Positions 1-8,213 of a stretch of DNA of 64,000 nucleotides are shown here, one piece after another. The stretch spans positions 62,001-126,000 of the forward strand of contig NZ_PDHO01000004.1 of assembly GCF_002887815.1 (NCBI RefSeq), given 5' to 3'. The notes below the pieces were generated by a model that had not been told where the DNA came from, searched no databases, and saw only the letters and a program-made list of their open reading frames with translations. This DNA comes from Mycobacterium sp. ENV421 (lineage in GTDB: Bacteria > Actinomycetota > Actinomycetes > Mycobacteriales > Mycobacteriaceae). The translations under genes were made by a program, and so were the position numbers. The first letter of the stretch is position 1, and every line of letters begins with the position of its first letter.

Positions 1-447
1 TTGACCATCGGCACCCTCGATGGTGCCAACGTCGAGATCCGCGAGGAGGCCGGGCCGGAGAACTTCTTCCTGTTCGGTTTGACCGTCGACGAGGTGGAGC
101 AGCTCAAGGCCGACGGCTACCGGCCGACCGCCTTCGTCGAGCGCGATCCGGAACTGGCCGAAGTGCTCGAGCTGATCGTCGACGGCACCTTCACCCACGG
201 TGACACCGAGGTGCTGCGTCCGCTGGTCGACAACCTGCTGCACCACGACCCGTTCCTGGTGCTGGCCGACTACCGCTCCTACGTCGACTGCCAGGCCCGG
301 GTCAGCGCCGCCTGGCAGGACTCGGACACCTGGTCGCGGATGTCGATCCTGAATGCGGCCCGCAGCGGCAAGTTCTCCTCGGACCGCGCGATCGCCGAAT
401 ACTCCGACGAGATCTGGCATGTCGGCGCGATGCCGGTGAAGCTCTAG
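1..447 (+). CDS. glgP: Glycogen phosphorylase, C-terminal part (cut by window edge)
   Basis: This is the last ~148 residues of a GT35 glycogen/maltodextrin phosphorylase, the PLP enzyme that releases glucose-1-phosphate from alpha-1,4-glucans in the cytoplasm. The first residues (TIGTLDGANVEI) are the conserved stretch directly after the PLP-lysine loop, so the Schiff-base lysine lies about ten residues outside the window. The TTG at base 1 is an internal Leu codon, not a start. The end (DEIWHVGAMPVK) is typical of the family C-terminus, so the gene is complete at this side. Its stop overlaps the stop of the convergent dehydrogenase (CTAG, 444-447). Confidence 0.93.
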   Translation: MTIGTLDGANVEIREEAGPENFFLFGLTVDEVEQLKADGYRPTAFVERDPELAEVLELIVDGTFTHGDTEVLRPLVDNLLHHDPFLVLADYRSYVDCQARVSAAWQDSDTWSRMSILNAARSGKFSSDRAIAEYSDEIWHVGAMPVKL

Positions 448-1376
448 GGTTCCAACACCACTTTGATGGCCCCGCTGCGCCGGTCGGCGGCAACCCGGAA
501 CGCCTCCGCCGCGTCGGCCAGCGGGAAGCGGTGCGTGACGACGGTCGCCGCGATGACCGGATCGGCGGCCAAAGCCGCTGCCGCATCGACGAATTCACGG
601 TTGTCACGCCCGCGGTCGTAGCACATCGAGGCGGTCAGCGTGAGTTCCTTGAGCATCCACGGGATGCCCGGAACAGCCCGGTTGCCATGTGACACACCGA
701 CTATCGCGATCCGGCCGCCCGGCACGGATCGCCGCACACAGTCGGCCACCGCCTCGTCGGTGCCCACCGCCTCCACCACGACGTCGTACTCGCCGTCCGG
801 GCGCCCGGCGCCGAGCCGCTCGCCCGCGTCGATCTGATGCGGGTGGCGGGCCTGCAGGTCGACGTCGAGGCCCATGGCGCGGGCCGCGGCGACGGCCAGC
901 AACCCGACGCTTCCGCCGCCGACGACCAGGACCCGATCGGTGGCGTCGGCGCCGACCTTGCGCAACGCATGCCAGGACACCGCGAGCGGTTCGACCAGGC
1001 AGGCGTCGGAGACCAGCAGACCGTCGGGCAGCGGCACGAGGCATTCGGCGGGCACCCGGACCCGGTCGGCGAGGCCACCGTCGAACGCGACCCCGAGCAG
1101 CCCGTGCGGTGCGCTTCCCCGGCACCGCTGCGGCGACCCGCCACCGCATTGATCGCAGTGCCCGCAGCCCACTGTCGGTTCGACACAGTAGGTCCGGCCG
1201 TCCGCCGTGCCCGCAACCTCGTGGCCGATCGTCACCGGCAGGCCGAACGACAACATGCCGAGGTCGCTGCCGCAGATGCTGGCCGACCCGACCTCGAGGA
1301 TCGGCCAGTCACCCGTGGGCTCCTCGACGTCGACGACGGTGGCTGACCCCTGGATCGAGCGGACGGCGCGCATCAT
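444..1376 (-). CDS. Zinc-binding alcohol dehydrogenase family protein
   Basis: A 310-residue medium-chain dehydrogenase (MDR). The N-terminal GroES-like part has the catalytic zinc ligands (CGSD and GHEVAG) and a four-Cys structural-zinc lobe (CxxCxxC spacing in GCGHCDQCGGG plus a later Cys). The C-terminal Rossmann fold starts at VLVVGGGSVGLLA. It should oxidise or reduce an alcohol/polyol with NAD(P) in the cytoplasm. The substrate is unknown. At 310 residues it is shorter than the usual 340-360. Two in-frame ATGs open the gene (1376 and 1373). It converges on glgP with a 4-nt stop overlap. Confidence 0.85.
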   Translation of the reverse strand: MMRAVRSIQGSATVVDVEEPTGDWPILEVGSASICGSDLGMLSFGLPVTIGHEVAGTADGRTYCVEPTVGCGHCDQCGGGSPQRCRGSAPHGLLGVAFDGGLADRVRVPAECLVPLPDGLLVSDACLVEPLAVSWHALRKVGADATDRVLVVGGGSVGLLAVAAARAMGLDVDLQARHPHQIDAGERLGAGRPDGEYDVVVEAVGTDEAVADCVRRSVPGGRIAIVGVSHGNRAVPGIPWMLKELTLTASMCYDRGRDNREFVDAAAALAADPVIAATVVTHRFPLADAAEAFRVAADRRSGAIKVVLEP

Positions 1377-1430
1377 CGCTCGATTGTCCCGACTGCGCGA
1401 TCAGCCGCCGTCAGCGGCCCGTCGCAGCGG

Positions 1431-3056
1431 TCACCTCTCGTTCGAGGAGCCGTTCAGCTCTTGCCGTTCCATGAGCGCGGTGCGCGCCCGCTGCTCGGCG
1501 GCGTGGGCCGCCTCGGTGAGCGCGGCGTCCTCGTCGGCCGGGTCGGCGGTGAGGAAGCTGCCCCGGCCCGGTGCGCCGCCGGAGCCGAGCTTGTTCATCC
1601 GCTTGGGCACCGGGGCGCCCTGGTATTCCAGCGCGATCGGGTGGCCGTCGGCGTCGAGCGGCCCCAGCGGCTGATGCAGCTCGACGTACGCGCCGTGCGG
1701 CAGCCGCTTGAGGATGCCGGTCTCGACGCCGTGCTCGAGCACCTCACGATCGCTGCGCTGCAATGCGATGGCCCAGCGGTAGGTGATGAAGAAGACCAGC
1801 GGCGGCAGCACCACCATCCCGATGCGACCGATCCAGGTCGTCGCGTTCAGCGAGATGTGGAACTGATAGGCGATGATGTCGTTCATCGCGCTGTAGGTCA
1901 GCACGATGTAGAAGGCGATCGCCATGGCGCCGATGCCCGTTCGCACCGGCGCGTCCCGTGGCCGCTGCAGCAGATTGTGGTGCGCGTCGTCGCCGGTGAA
2001 CCGCTTCTCGATCCACGGGTAGACGATGAGCAGCAGGAAGATGACGCCCATCAGGACGGCGACCGCCACCGCCGCCGGGATGGTGTGGTGGCCGATGTAG
2101 ATCTCCCACGCCGGCCACAACCGGATCAGCCCGTCGGTCCACATCAGGTAGAAGTCGGGCTGGCTGCCCGCCGACACCTGCGCGGGCTTGTACGGGCCGA
2201 GCTGCCAGATCGGATTGATCTGCAGCAGGCCACCCATCAAGCCGAGGACGCCGACCGTCATCGCGAAGAACGCACCCGACTTCACCGCGAACACCGGCAT
2301 GACCCGCACGCCGACGACGTTCTTCTCGGTGCGGCCGGGGCCCGGGAACTGGGTGTGCTTCTGGAACCACACCAGCGCCAGGTGAAGACCGATGAGCGCC
2401 AACATGATTCCGGGGAAGATCAGGATGTGGATGGCGTAGAGCCGCGGGATCAGGACATCGCCCGGGAAGTCGCCACCGAACAGCGCCCAGTGCATCCAGG
2501 TGCCGATCACCGGAATCCCCAGCGTGATCGAGGACAGCGCCGCCCGGATTCCGGTGCCCGACAGCAGATCGTCGGGCAGCGAGTAGCCGAAGAACCCTTC
2601 GAACATGGCCAGGATCAACAGCAGCGACCCGATCACCCAGTTGGCCTCGCGCGGCCGGCGGAAGGCGCCGGTGAAGAAGATCCGCGCGAGGTGCACCATG
2701 ATCGCCGCGGCGAACAGCAGCGCCGCCCAATGGTGCACCTGGCGGACGAAGAGGCCGCCGCGCACCTCGAAGGTGATGTCGAGGGTGGAGGCATACGCCT
2801 TCGACATCTCGATGCCGCGCAGTGGTTGGTACACGCCGTTGTAGGTGACCTCGGTCATCGACGGGTCGAAGAACAACGTCAGATAAACGCCCGTGAGCAG
2901 CAGGACGATGAAGCTGTACAGCGCGATCTCGCCCAGCAGGAACGACCAGTGGGTGGGAAAGACCTTGTTCAACTGCCGTCGGACCGCGGCCGACGGGTGG
3001 TAGCGAGAGTCGATCGCATCGCCTTGGGATGCGGCGAGCGTGGCGGCTGATTTCAT
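1431..3056 (-). CDS. qcrB: Cytochrome bc1 complex cytochrome b subunit, solitary paralogue (QcrB-like)
   Basis: 541 residues, close to mycobacterial QcrB length. It has the paired haem-ligand histidines in helix B (QVHHWAALL...MVHLARI) and helix D (AIHILIFP...GLHLALVW), the Qo-site segment around PDDLLSGTG, and an actinobacterial hydrophilic C-terminal tail. The start is an ATG with GGAGGA just upstream. In mycobacteria qcrB normally closes the ctaE-qcrCAB cluster. Here neither qcrC nor qcrA is adjacent: the upstream neighbour is divergent and unrelated. It is therefore probably a second cytochrome b whose partners are encoded elsewhere. Membrane quinol oxidation is inferred from family. Confidence 0.9.
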   Translation of the reverse strand: MKSAATLAASQGDAIDSRYHPSAAVRRQLNKVFPTHWSFLLGEIALYSFIVLLLTGVYLTLFFDPSMTEVTYNGVYQPLRGIEMSKAYASTLDITFEVRGGLFVRQVHHWAALLFAAAIMVHLARIFFTGAFRRPREANWVIGSLLLILAMFEGFFGYSLPDDLLSGTGIRAALSSITLGIPVIGTWMHWALFGGDFPGDVLIPRLYAIHILIFPGIMLALIGLHLALVWFQKHTQFPGPGRTEKNVVGVRVMPVFAVKSGAFFAMTVGVLGLMGGLLQINPIWQLGPYKPAQVSAGSQPDFYLMWTDGLIRLWPAWEIYIGHHTIPAAVAVAVLMGVIFLLLIVYPWIEKRFTGDDAHHNLLQRPRDAPVRTGIGAMAIAFYIVLTYSAMNDIIAYQFHISLNATTWIGRIGMVVLPPLVFFITYRWAIALQRSDREVLEHGVETGILKRLPHGAYVELHQPLGPLDADGHPIALEYQGAPVPKRMNKLGSGGAPGRGSFLTADPADEDAALTEAAHAAEQRARTALMERQELNGSSNER

Positions 3057-3236
3057 AGCGATCCTCCGAAGCTGCGCCCGGGCTGAACTGAGCAGGCGTC
3101 AGTGGTTCGGAGCCGGGTCCGGCGCGGATGGCCGCACGCACTGTTGGTCATTCTTACGTCAGACTTCCTGGCGCTTGCGGTCAGCGGCCGCGTCACCGAG
3201 GTAGGTTGACCTGCCATCTCAAGGACGAGGAGTGCT

Positions 3237-4244
3237 GTGGCCGCAGTGACCGAGGAATCGCCGGAGGCTCCCCTGCGCGGCATTCGGCGGATCCCGCTGG
3301 AGATCCGCAAGGTCGCCACGGTGCTCGCGATCGCCATCGTGCTGGCGTCGAGCTTTGCCGCGGCCTACACCGTCGCGCTGGGCCGGCCCTCCCCGCGGAA
3401 CCTGCCCGTCGGCGTCATCGGGTCGACGGCCGACACCGCACCGTTCGAGAAAGCGTTGCGCACCAACCGCAATGAGTTCGACGTCCACGAGTACGCGACC
3501 CGGGACGCCGCGGTCGCCGAGATCAATCAGCAACGCATCACCGCCGCCATCGACGCCACGTCGAAACCGCCGCAACTGTTGTTGTCCAGCGCCAGCGATC
3601 CGTCGGGGACTCGCGCTCTGATCCAACTGGACCAGACGCAACCGGGACAGTTCATCCTGCCGATCGTCGATCTGCATCCCTTGCCGCCGTCCGACCCGGC
3701 GGGGCTGGCCACCTTCTATCTGGTCATCGCCGCCACGATCCTGGGCTTCATCACGATGTTCCAGCTGCGGGCCAACGTCAAAACGCTGACCTTGCGCCGC
3801 TGGCTGCTCAGTATGGCGGTGCTCGCCGTCGTCGGCGGCGCGGCTTTGGCGGTGGTGACCGGCCCGGTGTTGGGCGCGCTGAGCACACCGTTTGCTCAGC
3901 TGTGGTTGCTGGTCTCGGTCCAGATCGCGGTCGCCGCGTCGTTCAACTCGACCATGCTGGTGCTGATCCACCGGTGGGCGATCATCCCCACCTGGCTGGT
4001 GTTCATCCTGCTGGGCAACACCTCGTCGGGCGGGGCGGTGTCGGCGTCGCTGCTGCCCCAGCCGTTCGCCTTCTTCAACCATGCGCTGCCCAGCGGCGCG
4101 ACGGTGTCGGCGATCCACGCCGCGACCTACTTCCCGCACAACCAGCGGCCGCTGCCGTTCATCGTGCTGGGGCTGTGGTTGGTGGTCAGCTTGGCCGCCC
4201 TGATCGTGGCGTCCCGGACGCTTCGCCGTTCACCGGCGGAGTGA
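3237..4244 (+). CDS. Multi-pass membrane protein, YhgE/Pip or ABC-2-permease-like
   Basis: 335 residues. A basic cytoplasmic N-terminus is followed by a TM helix (about residues 27-47), an extracytoplasmic domain of ~120 residues, then about five TM helices from residue ~160 to the end. This single-TM/large-loop/TM-bundle layout resembles the YhgE/Pip and DUF3533 branch of ABC-2-type membrane proteins. No ATPase is encoded nearby, so transport is not established. GTG start; it is divergent from the cytochrome b gene. The intervening 180 bp contains an inverted repeat (ACTGA-N7-TCAGT near 3087-3103) of unknown meaning. Confidence 0.75.
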   Translation: MAAVTEESPEAPLRGIRRIPLEIRKVATVLAIAIVLASSFAAAYTVALGRPSPRNLPVGVIGSTADTAPFEKALRTNRNEFDVHEYATRDAAVAEINQQRITAAIDATSKPPQLLLSSASDPSGTRALIQLDQTQPGQFILPIVDLHPLPPSDPAGLATFYLVIAATILGFITMFQLRANVKTLTLRRWLLSMAVLAVVGGAALAVVTGPVLGALSTPFAQLWLLVSVQIAVAASFNSTMLVLIHRWAIIPTWLVFILLGNTSSGGAVSASLLPQPFAFFNHALPSGATVSAIHAATYFPHNQRPLPFIVLGLWLVVSLAALIVASRTLRRSPAE

Positions 4245-4261
4245 GGTTCTAGGCTGAGTGG

Positions 4262-5242
4262 ATGATTCAGGCCGGCCGTATCACCTCGATCTGGCGCTAT
4301 CCGGTGAAGTCGATGCAGGGCGAGCAGGTCACCGAGGCCGAAGTCGGCGACCTGGGCGTGCACGCCGACCGGACGTGGGCGGTGCGTGATGTCGAGTCCG
4401 ACGCGACCACCAGCGCCAAACGGCTGCCCGGCCTGTTGTGGTTGACGGCGCGCTACGCGCAGCCACCCGGCCCCGATGCCGGGCCGGGACACGCACCGGA
4501 GGTGCTGATCGGCTTCCCGGACGGTACCGAAGTGTCGAGCTCGGATCCGGCTGCGCACCAGACACTCTCGCGGTACCTCGACCATGAGGTGGAACTTCGG
4601 CCACTGCCGCCGATCGACCGTCGCAGTGAATACCGCGCGCCGATGGCCACCAAAACCGACCTGCGCACGATCTTCGGACTCGACGACGACGAGCCACTGC
4701 CCGATCTGTCGATGTTCCCGGTACGCAAGCTCGCGGAGATCAGCCGCTATGCGACGCCGGTCGGCAGCTATGTGGACGCCTATCCCGTGCACATCATCAC
4801 CGAGCAGAGCCTGGCCACCCTCGGGTCGTTGGCGCCGGACTCCGATTTCGACGTGCGACGGTTCCGCCCGACGCTCGTGGTGGACTCCCCCAGCACCGCG
4901 GCCCACCCGGAATGGGAGTGGTGCGGCGGACGACTGCACGCACCGCACGCCGAGCTTGCGCCGATGATCCCGACCATTCGCTGCGTGATGCCGTCCCACG
5001 AGCAGCCCGAACTCAAGCGGGACAAGGAGATCACCCGCACCATCGCCGCGCACACCCGCCGCTGCTTCGGCGTCTACGGCAATGTCACCCGCGCCGGCCG
5101 AATCGCCGAAGGTGATGTGCTGCACCTGAATCCACCGAACCGGACCGCGCTGAGCGCCACCGCCGGCGGCGGCGCGGCGACAGTGAAGCGGGCCGTCATG
5201 CGTGCGGTTTCGGCGGCCATGCCCAGCGGAAAGAAGGGGTGA
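4262..5242 (+). CDS. MOSC domain-containing protein
   Basis: 326 residues with an N-terminal MOSC beta-barrel (ITSIWRYPVKSMQGE...) and a C-terminal MOSC domain ending in RAGRIAEGDVLHL. These proteins are related to the sulfur-carrier domain of molybdenum-cofactor sulfurase and to mARC/YcbX-type Mo-cofactor reductases. A cofactor-binding oxidoreductase role is inferred; no electron-transfer domain is fused. A molybdate-binding protein gene (modA) lies 19 kb away and is not linked. The gene follows the membrane protein by 17 bp. Its TGA overlaps the GTG of the next small gene, suggesting coupling. Confidence 0.85.
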   Translation: MIQAGRITSIWRYPVKSMQGEQVTEAEVGDLGVHADRTWAVRDVESDATTSAKRLPGLLWLTARYAQPPGPDAGPGHAPEVLIGFPDGTEVSSSDPAAHQTLSRYLDHEVELRPLPPIDRRSEYRAPMATKTDLRTIFGLDDDEPLPDLSMFPVRKLAEISRYATPVGSYVDAYPVHIITEQSLATLGSLAPDSDFDVRRFRPTLVVDSPSTAAHPEWEWCGGRLHAPHAELAPMIPTIRCVMPSHEQPELKRDKEITRTIAAHTRRCFGVYGNVTRAGRIAEGDVLHLNPPNRTALSATAGGGAATVKRAVMRAVSAAMPSGKKG

Positions 5243-5430
5243 CCATGCGTCACGTTGTCGGAGGTCTCGGCGTGCTGGTCGCGCTGTTCGGAGTGTTGTT
5301 CACCCTGCAGGGGTTCGGGGCGGTTCAGGGCAGCCCGATGAGCAACACCACGACGTGGTCGGTGCTCGGGCCGATCGTCGTGTTGGTCGGCGTCGTACTG
5401 GCCGTCGCGGCCTGGCGCCCGCGGCGCTGA
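5239..5430 (+). CDS. Small two-helix membrane protein
   Basis: 63 residues with two hydrophobic helices (about residues 7-27 and 41-58) separated by a short Ser/Thr/Asn-rich loop and ending in a basic WRPRR tail. GTG at 5239 overlaps the MOSC stop (GTGA), and an ATG at 5245 is an alternative start. It fits the widespread actinobacterial small DUF-type membrane proteins of unknown role. No function is proposed. Confidence 0.6.
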   Translation: MTMRHVVGGLGVLVALFGVLFTLQGFGAVQGSPMSNTTTWSVLGPIVVLVGVVLAVAAWRPRR

Positions 5431-5438
5431 CGCGCGAC

Positions 5439-6395
5439 TCAGAGAAGTTCGCGGGCGGTCCGCAGCCGCTCGCGCCACCACGCGATGCTCTCGACATCGT
5501 CGAGGGTGAATTGCGCGATGCGATCCGGGTCTGGCGCCGGGGCCGATGGCGCCACCGGCAGGTACCCGTCGACGGTGATCAATGTGCGTCCGGCGGGCAC
5601 GATGTCGGCGGCCAGGGCCGCGGCGGTGCCCAGCCCGCAGGCGAAGGAAAGCTCGGGCAGCACACCGGCCAACGCCAAGCCGCTGGCCAGCCCCATGCTG
5701 GTTTGACCGGCGCCGGACACCACAACCGGTAGGTCGCATTTCTCGGCGAACCGCAATGCTCGGCGCACGCCGCCGAGCGGTGCGGCGTCCAGCACCACGA
5801 TGTCGGCGACCTCGGACATGGTCAGCCCGTCGCTGCTGAGGTCGGAGACGTCAACCGCGACCCGCACGTCGATACGGCGCCGGAGCGCGGACAGCTCTCG
5901 CGCGGTCGCGCACGGCTGCTGCACGAACTCCAGACCGCCCGCCGCGGTGTCGAGCCCGGGGATCGTCGCGGCGGCGGTGTCGACGTCCCAGCTTCCGTCG
6001 ACCAGACAACGGATCGACGCGTCCGGTCCGAGCGCTGAGCGCACCGCCGCGAGCCGGTCGGCATCGTCGGGCAGACCGCTGACCATCACGTCGGCCGCAT
6101 GACATCCACTGCCGGCGGCGATCCCGGCCGCCTCCTCGGCTCCCACCGTGGGCACCGCGACCGCGACCGGTACACGGCCGCGCATCGGGTCCGGCCAGCC
6201 GACCGTTCCGCCTTCGATGGCCGCGGTCAACCAGCGGGCCGCCACCAGATCACTGCCGATGCGCGGCGGGCAGAACTCACCCCAGCCCTGCGGGCCTTCG
6301 AGCAGCATTCCCTCGCAGCCGCCGAACCCGCGATAGCCCGCACGCGCCGGGATCGCGAAAATCGGTGCGCCGTCGAAGTCGATCATTTCCTTCAT
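5439..6395 (-). CDS. o-Succinylbenzoate synthase-like protein with degenerate active site
   Basis: 318 residues that align along their length with mycobacterial MenC, an enolase-superfamily enzyme of menaquinone synthesis: WGEF near 38-41, QQPCA near 159-163 and a C-terminal HACGLGT-like FACGLGT. The chemistry is missing. The KxK catalytic pair is D102-V-M104. The first metal Asp aligns with L131. The EQP glutamate is Q159. The ADES glutamate is V183, although D182 remains. The opposite catalytic Lys is D203. It is most likely a non-enzymatic or repurposed paralogue, and a canonical menC should exist elsewhere. It lies 12 bp downstream of the MTHFR gene, probably in one operon. Confidence 0.82.
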   Translation of the reverse strand: MKEMIDFDGAPIFAIPARAGYRGFGGCEGMLLEGPQGWGEFCPPRIGSDLVAARWLTAAIEGGTVGWPDPMRGRVPVAVAVPTVGAEEAAGIAAGSGCHAADVMVSGLPDDADRLAAVRSALGPDASIRCLVDGSWDVDTAAATIPGLDTAAGGLEFVQQPCATARELSALRRRIDVRVAVDVSDLSSDGLTMSEVADIVVLDAAPLGGVRRALRFAEKCDLPVVVSGAGQTSMGLASGLALAGVLPELSFACGLGTAAALAADIVPAGRTLITVDGYLPVAPSAPAPDPDRIAQFTLDDVESIAWWRERLRTARELL

Positions 6396-6407
6396 GGGCC
6401 GCGACCG

Positions 6408-7304
6408 TCAGGATGCGGATGTCGGCGACCAGTACGCCAGCATCTCGGCGAAGGTGTCGAAGGCCGGGCGGGACATCCCGTAGGTGGCTTCGAAGTGGAT
6501 GCTCAGCGGGAACCCGAGGTCGGCGACGCCGTCGATGACCCGCTTGTAGAGGTCCACCAGCAGCTGCCGTTTGACCTGCGGCTCACTCTCGGCGAGTGTG
6601 CGGACGAAGTCCTGCTCGGCGGCGACAGCGGCATTGCCAGGGTCTTGGATGAGCCAATTGATCAGACCCACCCGGGACTCGACCTTCGGCACGAAACCGA
6701 ACGACAGCAGAATCTCCGGGCGGTAGTCGGTGGTGGCGGCGAACTCGGTCAGGAAGCCGACGATCGCGTCGGAGTAGAGCAGCTGCGTCATCCCGTAGGT
6801 GGCGCCCCGGCCGCACTTGAAACCGAATCGGCCGGCCTCCTCGGCCCGGGTCGGAATCAGGATCGCGCCGCGATTGGGGACCAGTTCGGAGAAGATCGTC
6901 AGCGCGTCGGTGGGTGCCACACCGGCGCCCTCGCCGTCGTTCATGGTCCGCGGAACACCGACGAACGCCACGCCTTCCATGCCCGCGTCGAGCAGGGCGG
7001 TCAGACGGCTGACCAGCGTCGGCTCATCCATGAAAGCGGTCACCTGGGTGCACAATCCGCGCACACCGGGCAGCTCCGGCGAGATGCGGGACCAGTAGTC
7101 GAGCACATCGAGCTTGGGCTTCATCTCGACCGGACGGCCGCTGTCCTCTTCGATCATCCCGGGGATCATCACGTGCCGGATCCGGCCGTCCAGTCCGGTC
7201 TCCGCGGACAGCTGCACGACCTTGCGCGCTTCCTCGAGCATCTCGTCCGGCGTGCGGTCGACGTTGGGCGGCACGAGTTCGAGCGCAACGGTGTTGAGGG
7301 GCAC
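6408..7304 (-). CDS. Mycobacterial-type methylenetetrahydrofolate reductase
   Basis: 298 residues, very close in sequence pattern to the non-canonical mycobacterial MTHFR family (Rv2172c-like; GLDGRIRHVMIPGMIEED, CTQVTAFMDEP, GFVPKVESRVGLINWLIQD). This TIM-barrel family reduces 5,10-methylene-THF to 5-methyl-THF, the methyl donor for methionine synthesis, and differs from classical MetF in cofactor use. The symbol is left blank because mycobacteria can carry more than one copy. ATG start. The downstream partner is the OSBS-like pseudoenzyme, 12 bp away. Confidence 0.85.
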   Translation of the reverse strand: MPLNTVALELVPPNVDRTPDEMLEEARKVVQLSAETGLDGRIRHVMIPGMIEEDSGRPVEMKPKLDVLDYWSRISPELPGVRGLCTQVTAFMDEPTLVSRLTALLDAGMEGVAFVGVPRTMNDGEGAGVAPTDALTIFSELVPNRGAILIPTRAEEAGRFGFKCGRGATYGMTQLLYSDAIVGFLTEFAATTDYRPEILLSFGFVPKVESRVGLINWLIQDPGNAAVAAEQDFVRTLAESEPQVKRQLLVDLYKRVIDGVADLGFPLSIHFEATYGMSRPAFDTFAEMLAYWSPTSAS

Positions 7305-7435
7305 GAAACTGCTCCTGACGAGACGACTGATTTCCGGGTGCGGTCCGAGGTGGCCGCCGGACGCGATCCGCCGATCACCATACAGAAAGCGCGGTCGCGG
7401 CCTTACTTCGCCGCCAAACGCGGTAGCTTTCAGCG

Positions 7436-7666
7436 ATGCAGGGTCCCAGGAGAGCGATCTGGCTGGTCACGCTGGCCGGCGTGGGTGTCGTCGCGTTCTC
7501 GGCATGCGGATCCACGGACAGTGCTCCGGCACCCACTCCGTCGATTTCGTCGGTGCAGCCCACCAGTAAGGCCACCCTGCCCGGGCCGAACAGCTTCAGC
7601 CCGGCCCCGATTGCGCCGCTGAACCCCACTGTCAGTCCGAAAAACGACCCGGCTCAACGCCCCTGA
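7436..7666 (+). CDS. Small proline-rich lipoprotein
   Basis: 76 residues. The N-terminal signal ends in a lipobox-like FSAC (Cys near residue 24), followed by a Ser/Pro/Thr-rich unstructured tail. It is predicted to be lipidated and exported. A TAGCTT hexamer ends 6 nt before the ATG, the spacing expected for a leaderless transcript. It lies just upstream of furA on the same strand but has its own apparent promoter. Function unknown. Confidence 0.65.
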   Translation: MQGPRRAIWLVTLAGVGVVAFSACGSTDSAPAPTPSISSVQPTSKATLPGPNSFSPAPIAPLNPTVSPKNDPAQRP

Positions 7667-7698
7667 CCAGGCCCGCAGGATTCACTTCGGGACAACTC

Positions 7699-7730
7699 TT
7701 GACTGGTTCCAGAAAAGAGACGACTATCAA
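7699..7730 (+). promoter_or_regulatory. furA promoter, leaderless type
   Basis: TTGACT (7699-7704) serves as the -35. An AT-rich -10 region follows (GACTAT 7722-7727 or TATCAA 7725-7730), directly before the GTG at 7734. The TTGACTGGTTCCAGAAAAG segment closely resembles the known mycobacterial pfurA, which FurA itself represses and whose transcript lacks a leader. There is no Shine-Dalgarno sequence before furA, in line with that. Confidence 0.75.
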
Positions 7731-7733
7731 AAC

Positions 7734-8177
7734 GTGACCTCCGTCTCGGATCTCTCCGACCAGCTGCGGGCAGCGCAGCTGCGGGTCACCCGCCCTCGTC
7801 TGGCGGTACTCGACGCAGTGCACACGCACCCGCACGCCGACACCGACACCATCTTCGGAGCCGTCCGCACCGGCCTGCCCGACGTGTCCCGGCAGGCGGT
7901 GTACGACGTGCTGCACGCCCTGACCGCGGCCGGCCTGGTGCGGCGCATCCAGCCGTCGGGCTCGGTCGCCCGATACGAGGCGCGGGTGGGCGACAACCAC
8001 CACCACGTGGTGTGCCGATCGTGCGGTGTCATCGGCGACGTCGACTGCGCCGTCGGCGAGGCGCCCTGTTTGACACCGTCTGAGAACAACGGCTTCGTGC
8101 TCGACGAAGCCGAGGTCATCTACTGGGGACTGTGTCCCGACTGCTCCACCCAGCAGATTTCGCGAGCACAACCGTGA
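7734..8177 (+). CDS. furA: Ferric-uptake-family regulator FurA
   Basis: 147 residues. An N-terminal winged helix (about 1-80, recognition region SRQAVYDVLHAL) is followed by a dimerisation/metal domain with the His-rich DNHHHVVC motif, the first CxxC in CRSCG and a second Cys pair (CPDC) near the C-terminus. In mycobacteria FurA represses its own operon and controls katG in response to oxidative stress. GTG start with no ribosome-binding site. katG follows 36 bp downstream on the same strand, and the two are normally co-transcribed. Confidence 0.95.
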   Translation: MTSVSDLSDQLRAAQLRVTRPRLAVLDAVHTHPHADTDTIFGAVRTGLPDVSRQAVYDVLHALTAAGLVRRIQPSGSVARYEARVGDNHHHVVCRSCGVIGDVDCAVGEAPCLTPSENNGFVLDEAEVIYWGLCPDCSTQQISRAQP

Positions 8178-8213
8178 TCGCAGCACGATTCACCACTCCC
8201 GAAAGGAAATACA

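Noticed and set aside
1461..3050. A 529-codon open frame antisense to the cytochrome b gene
   Set aside because: His/Arg/Asp-rich shadow translation of a transmembrane protein gene, with no domain.
3087..3103. ACTGA-N7-TCAGT inverted repeat between cytochrome b and the membrane protein
   Set aside because: Short arms, no second copy and no nearby regulator, so a regulatory claim is not supported.
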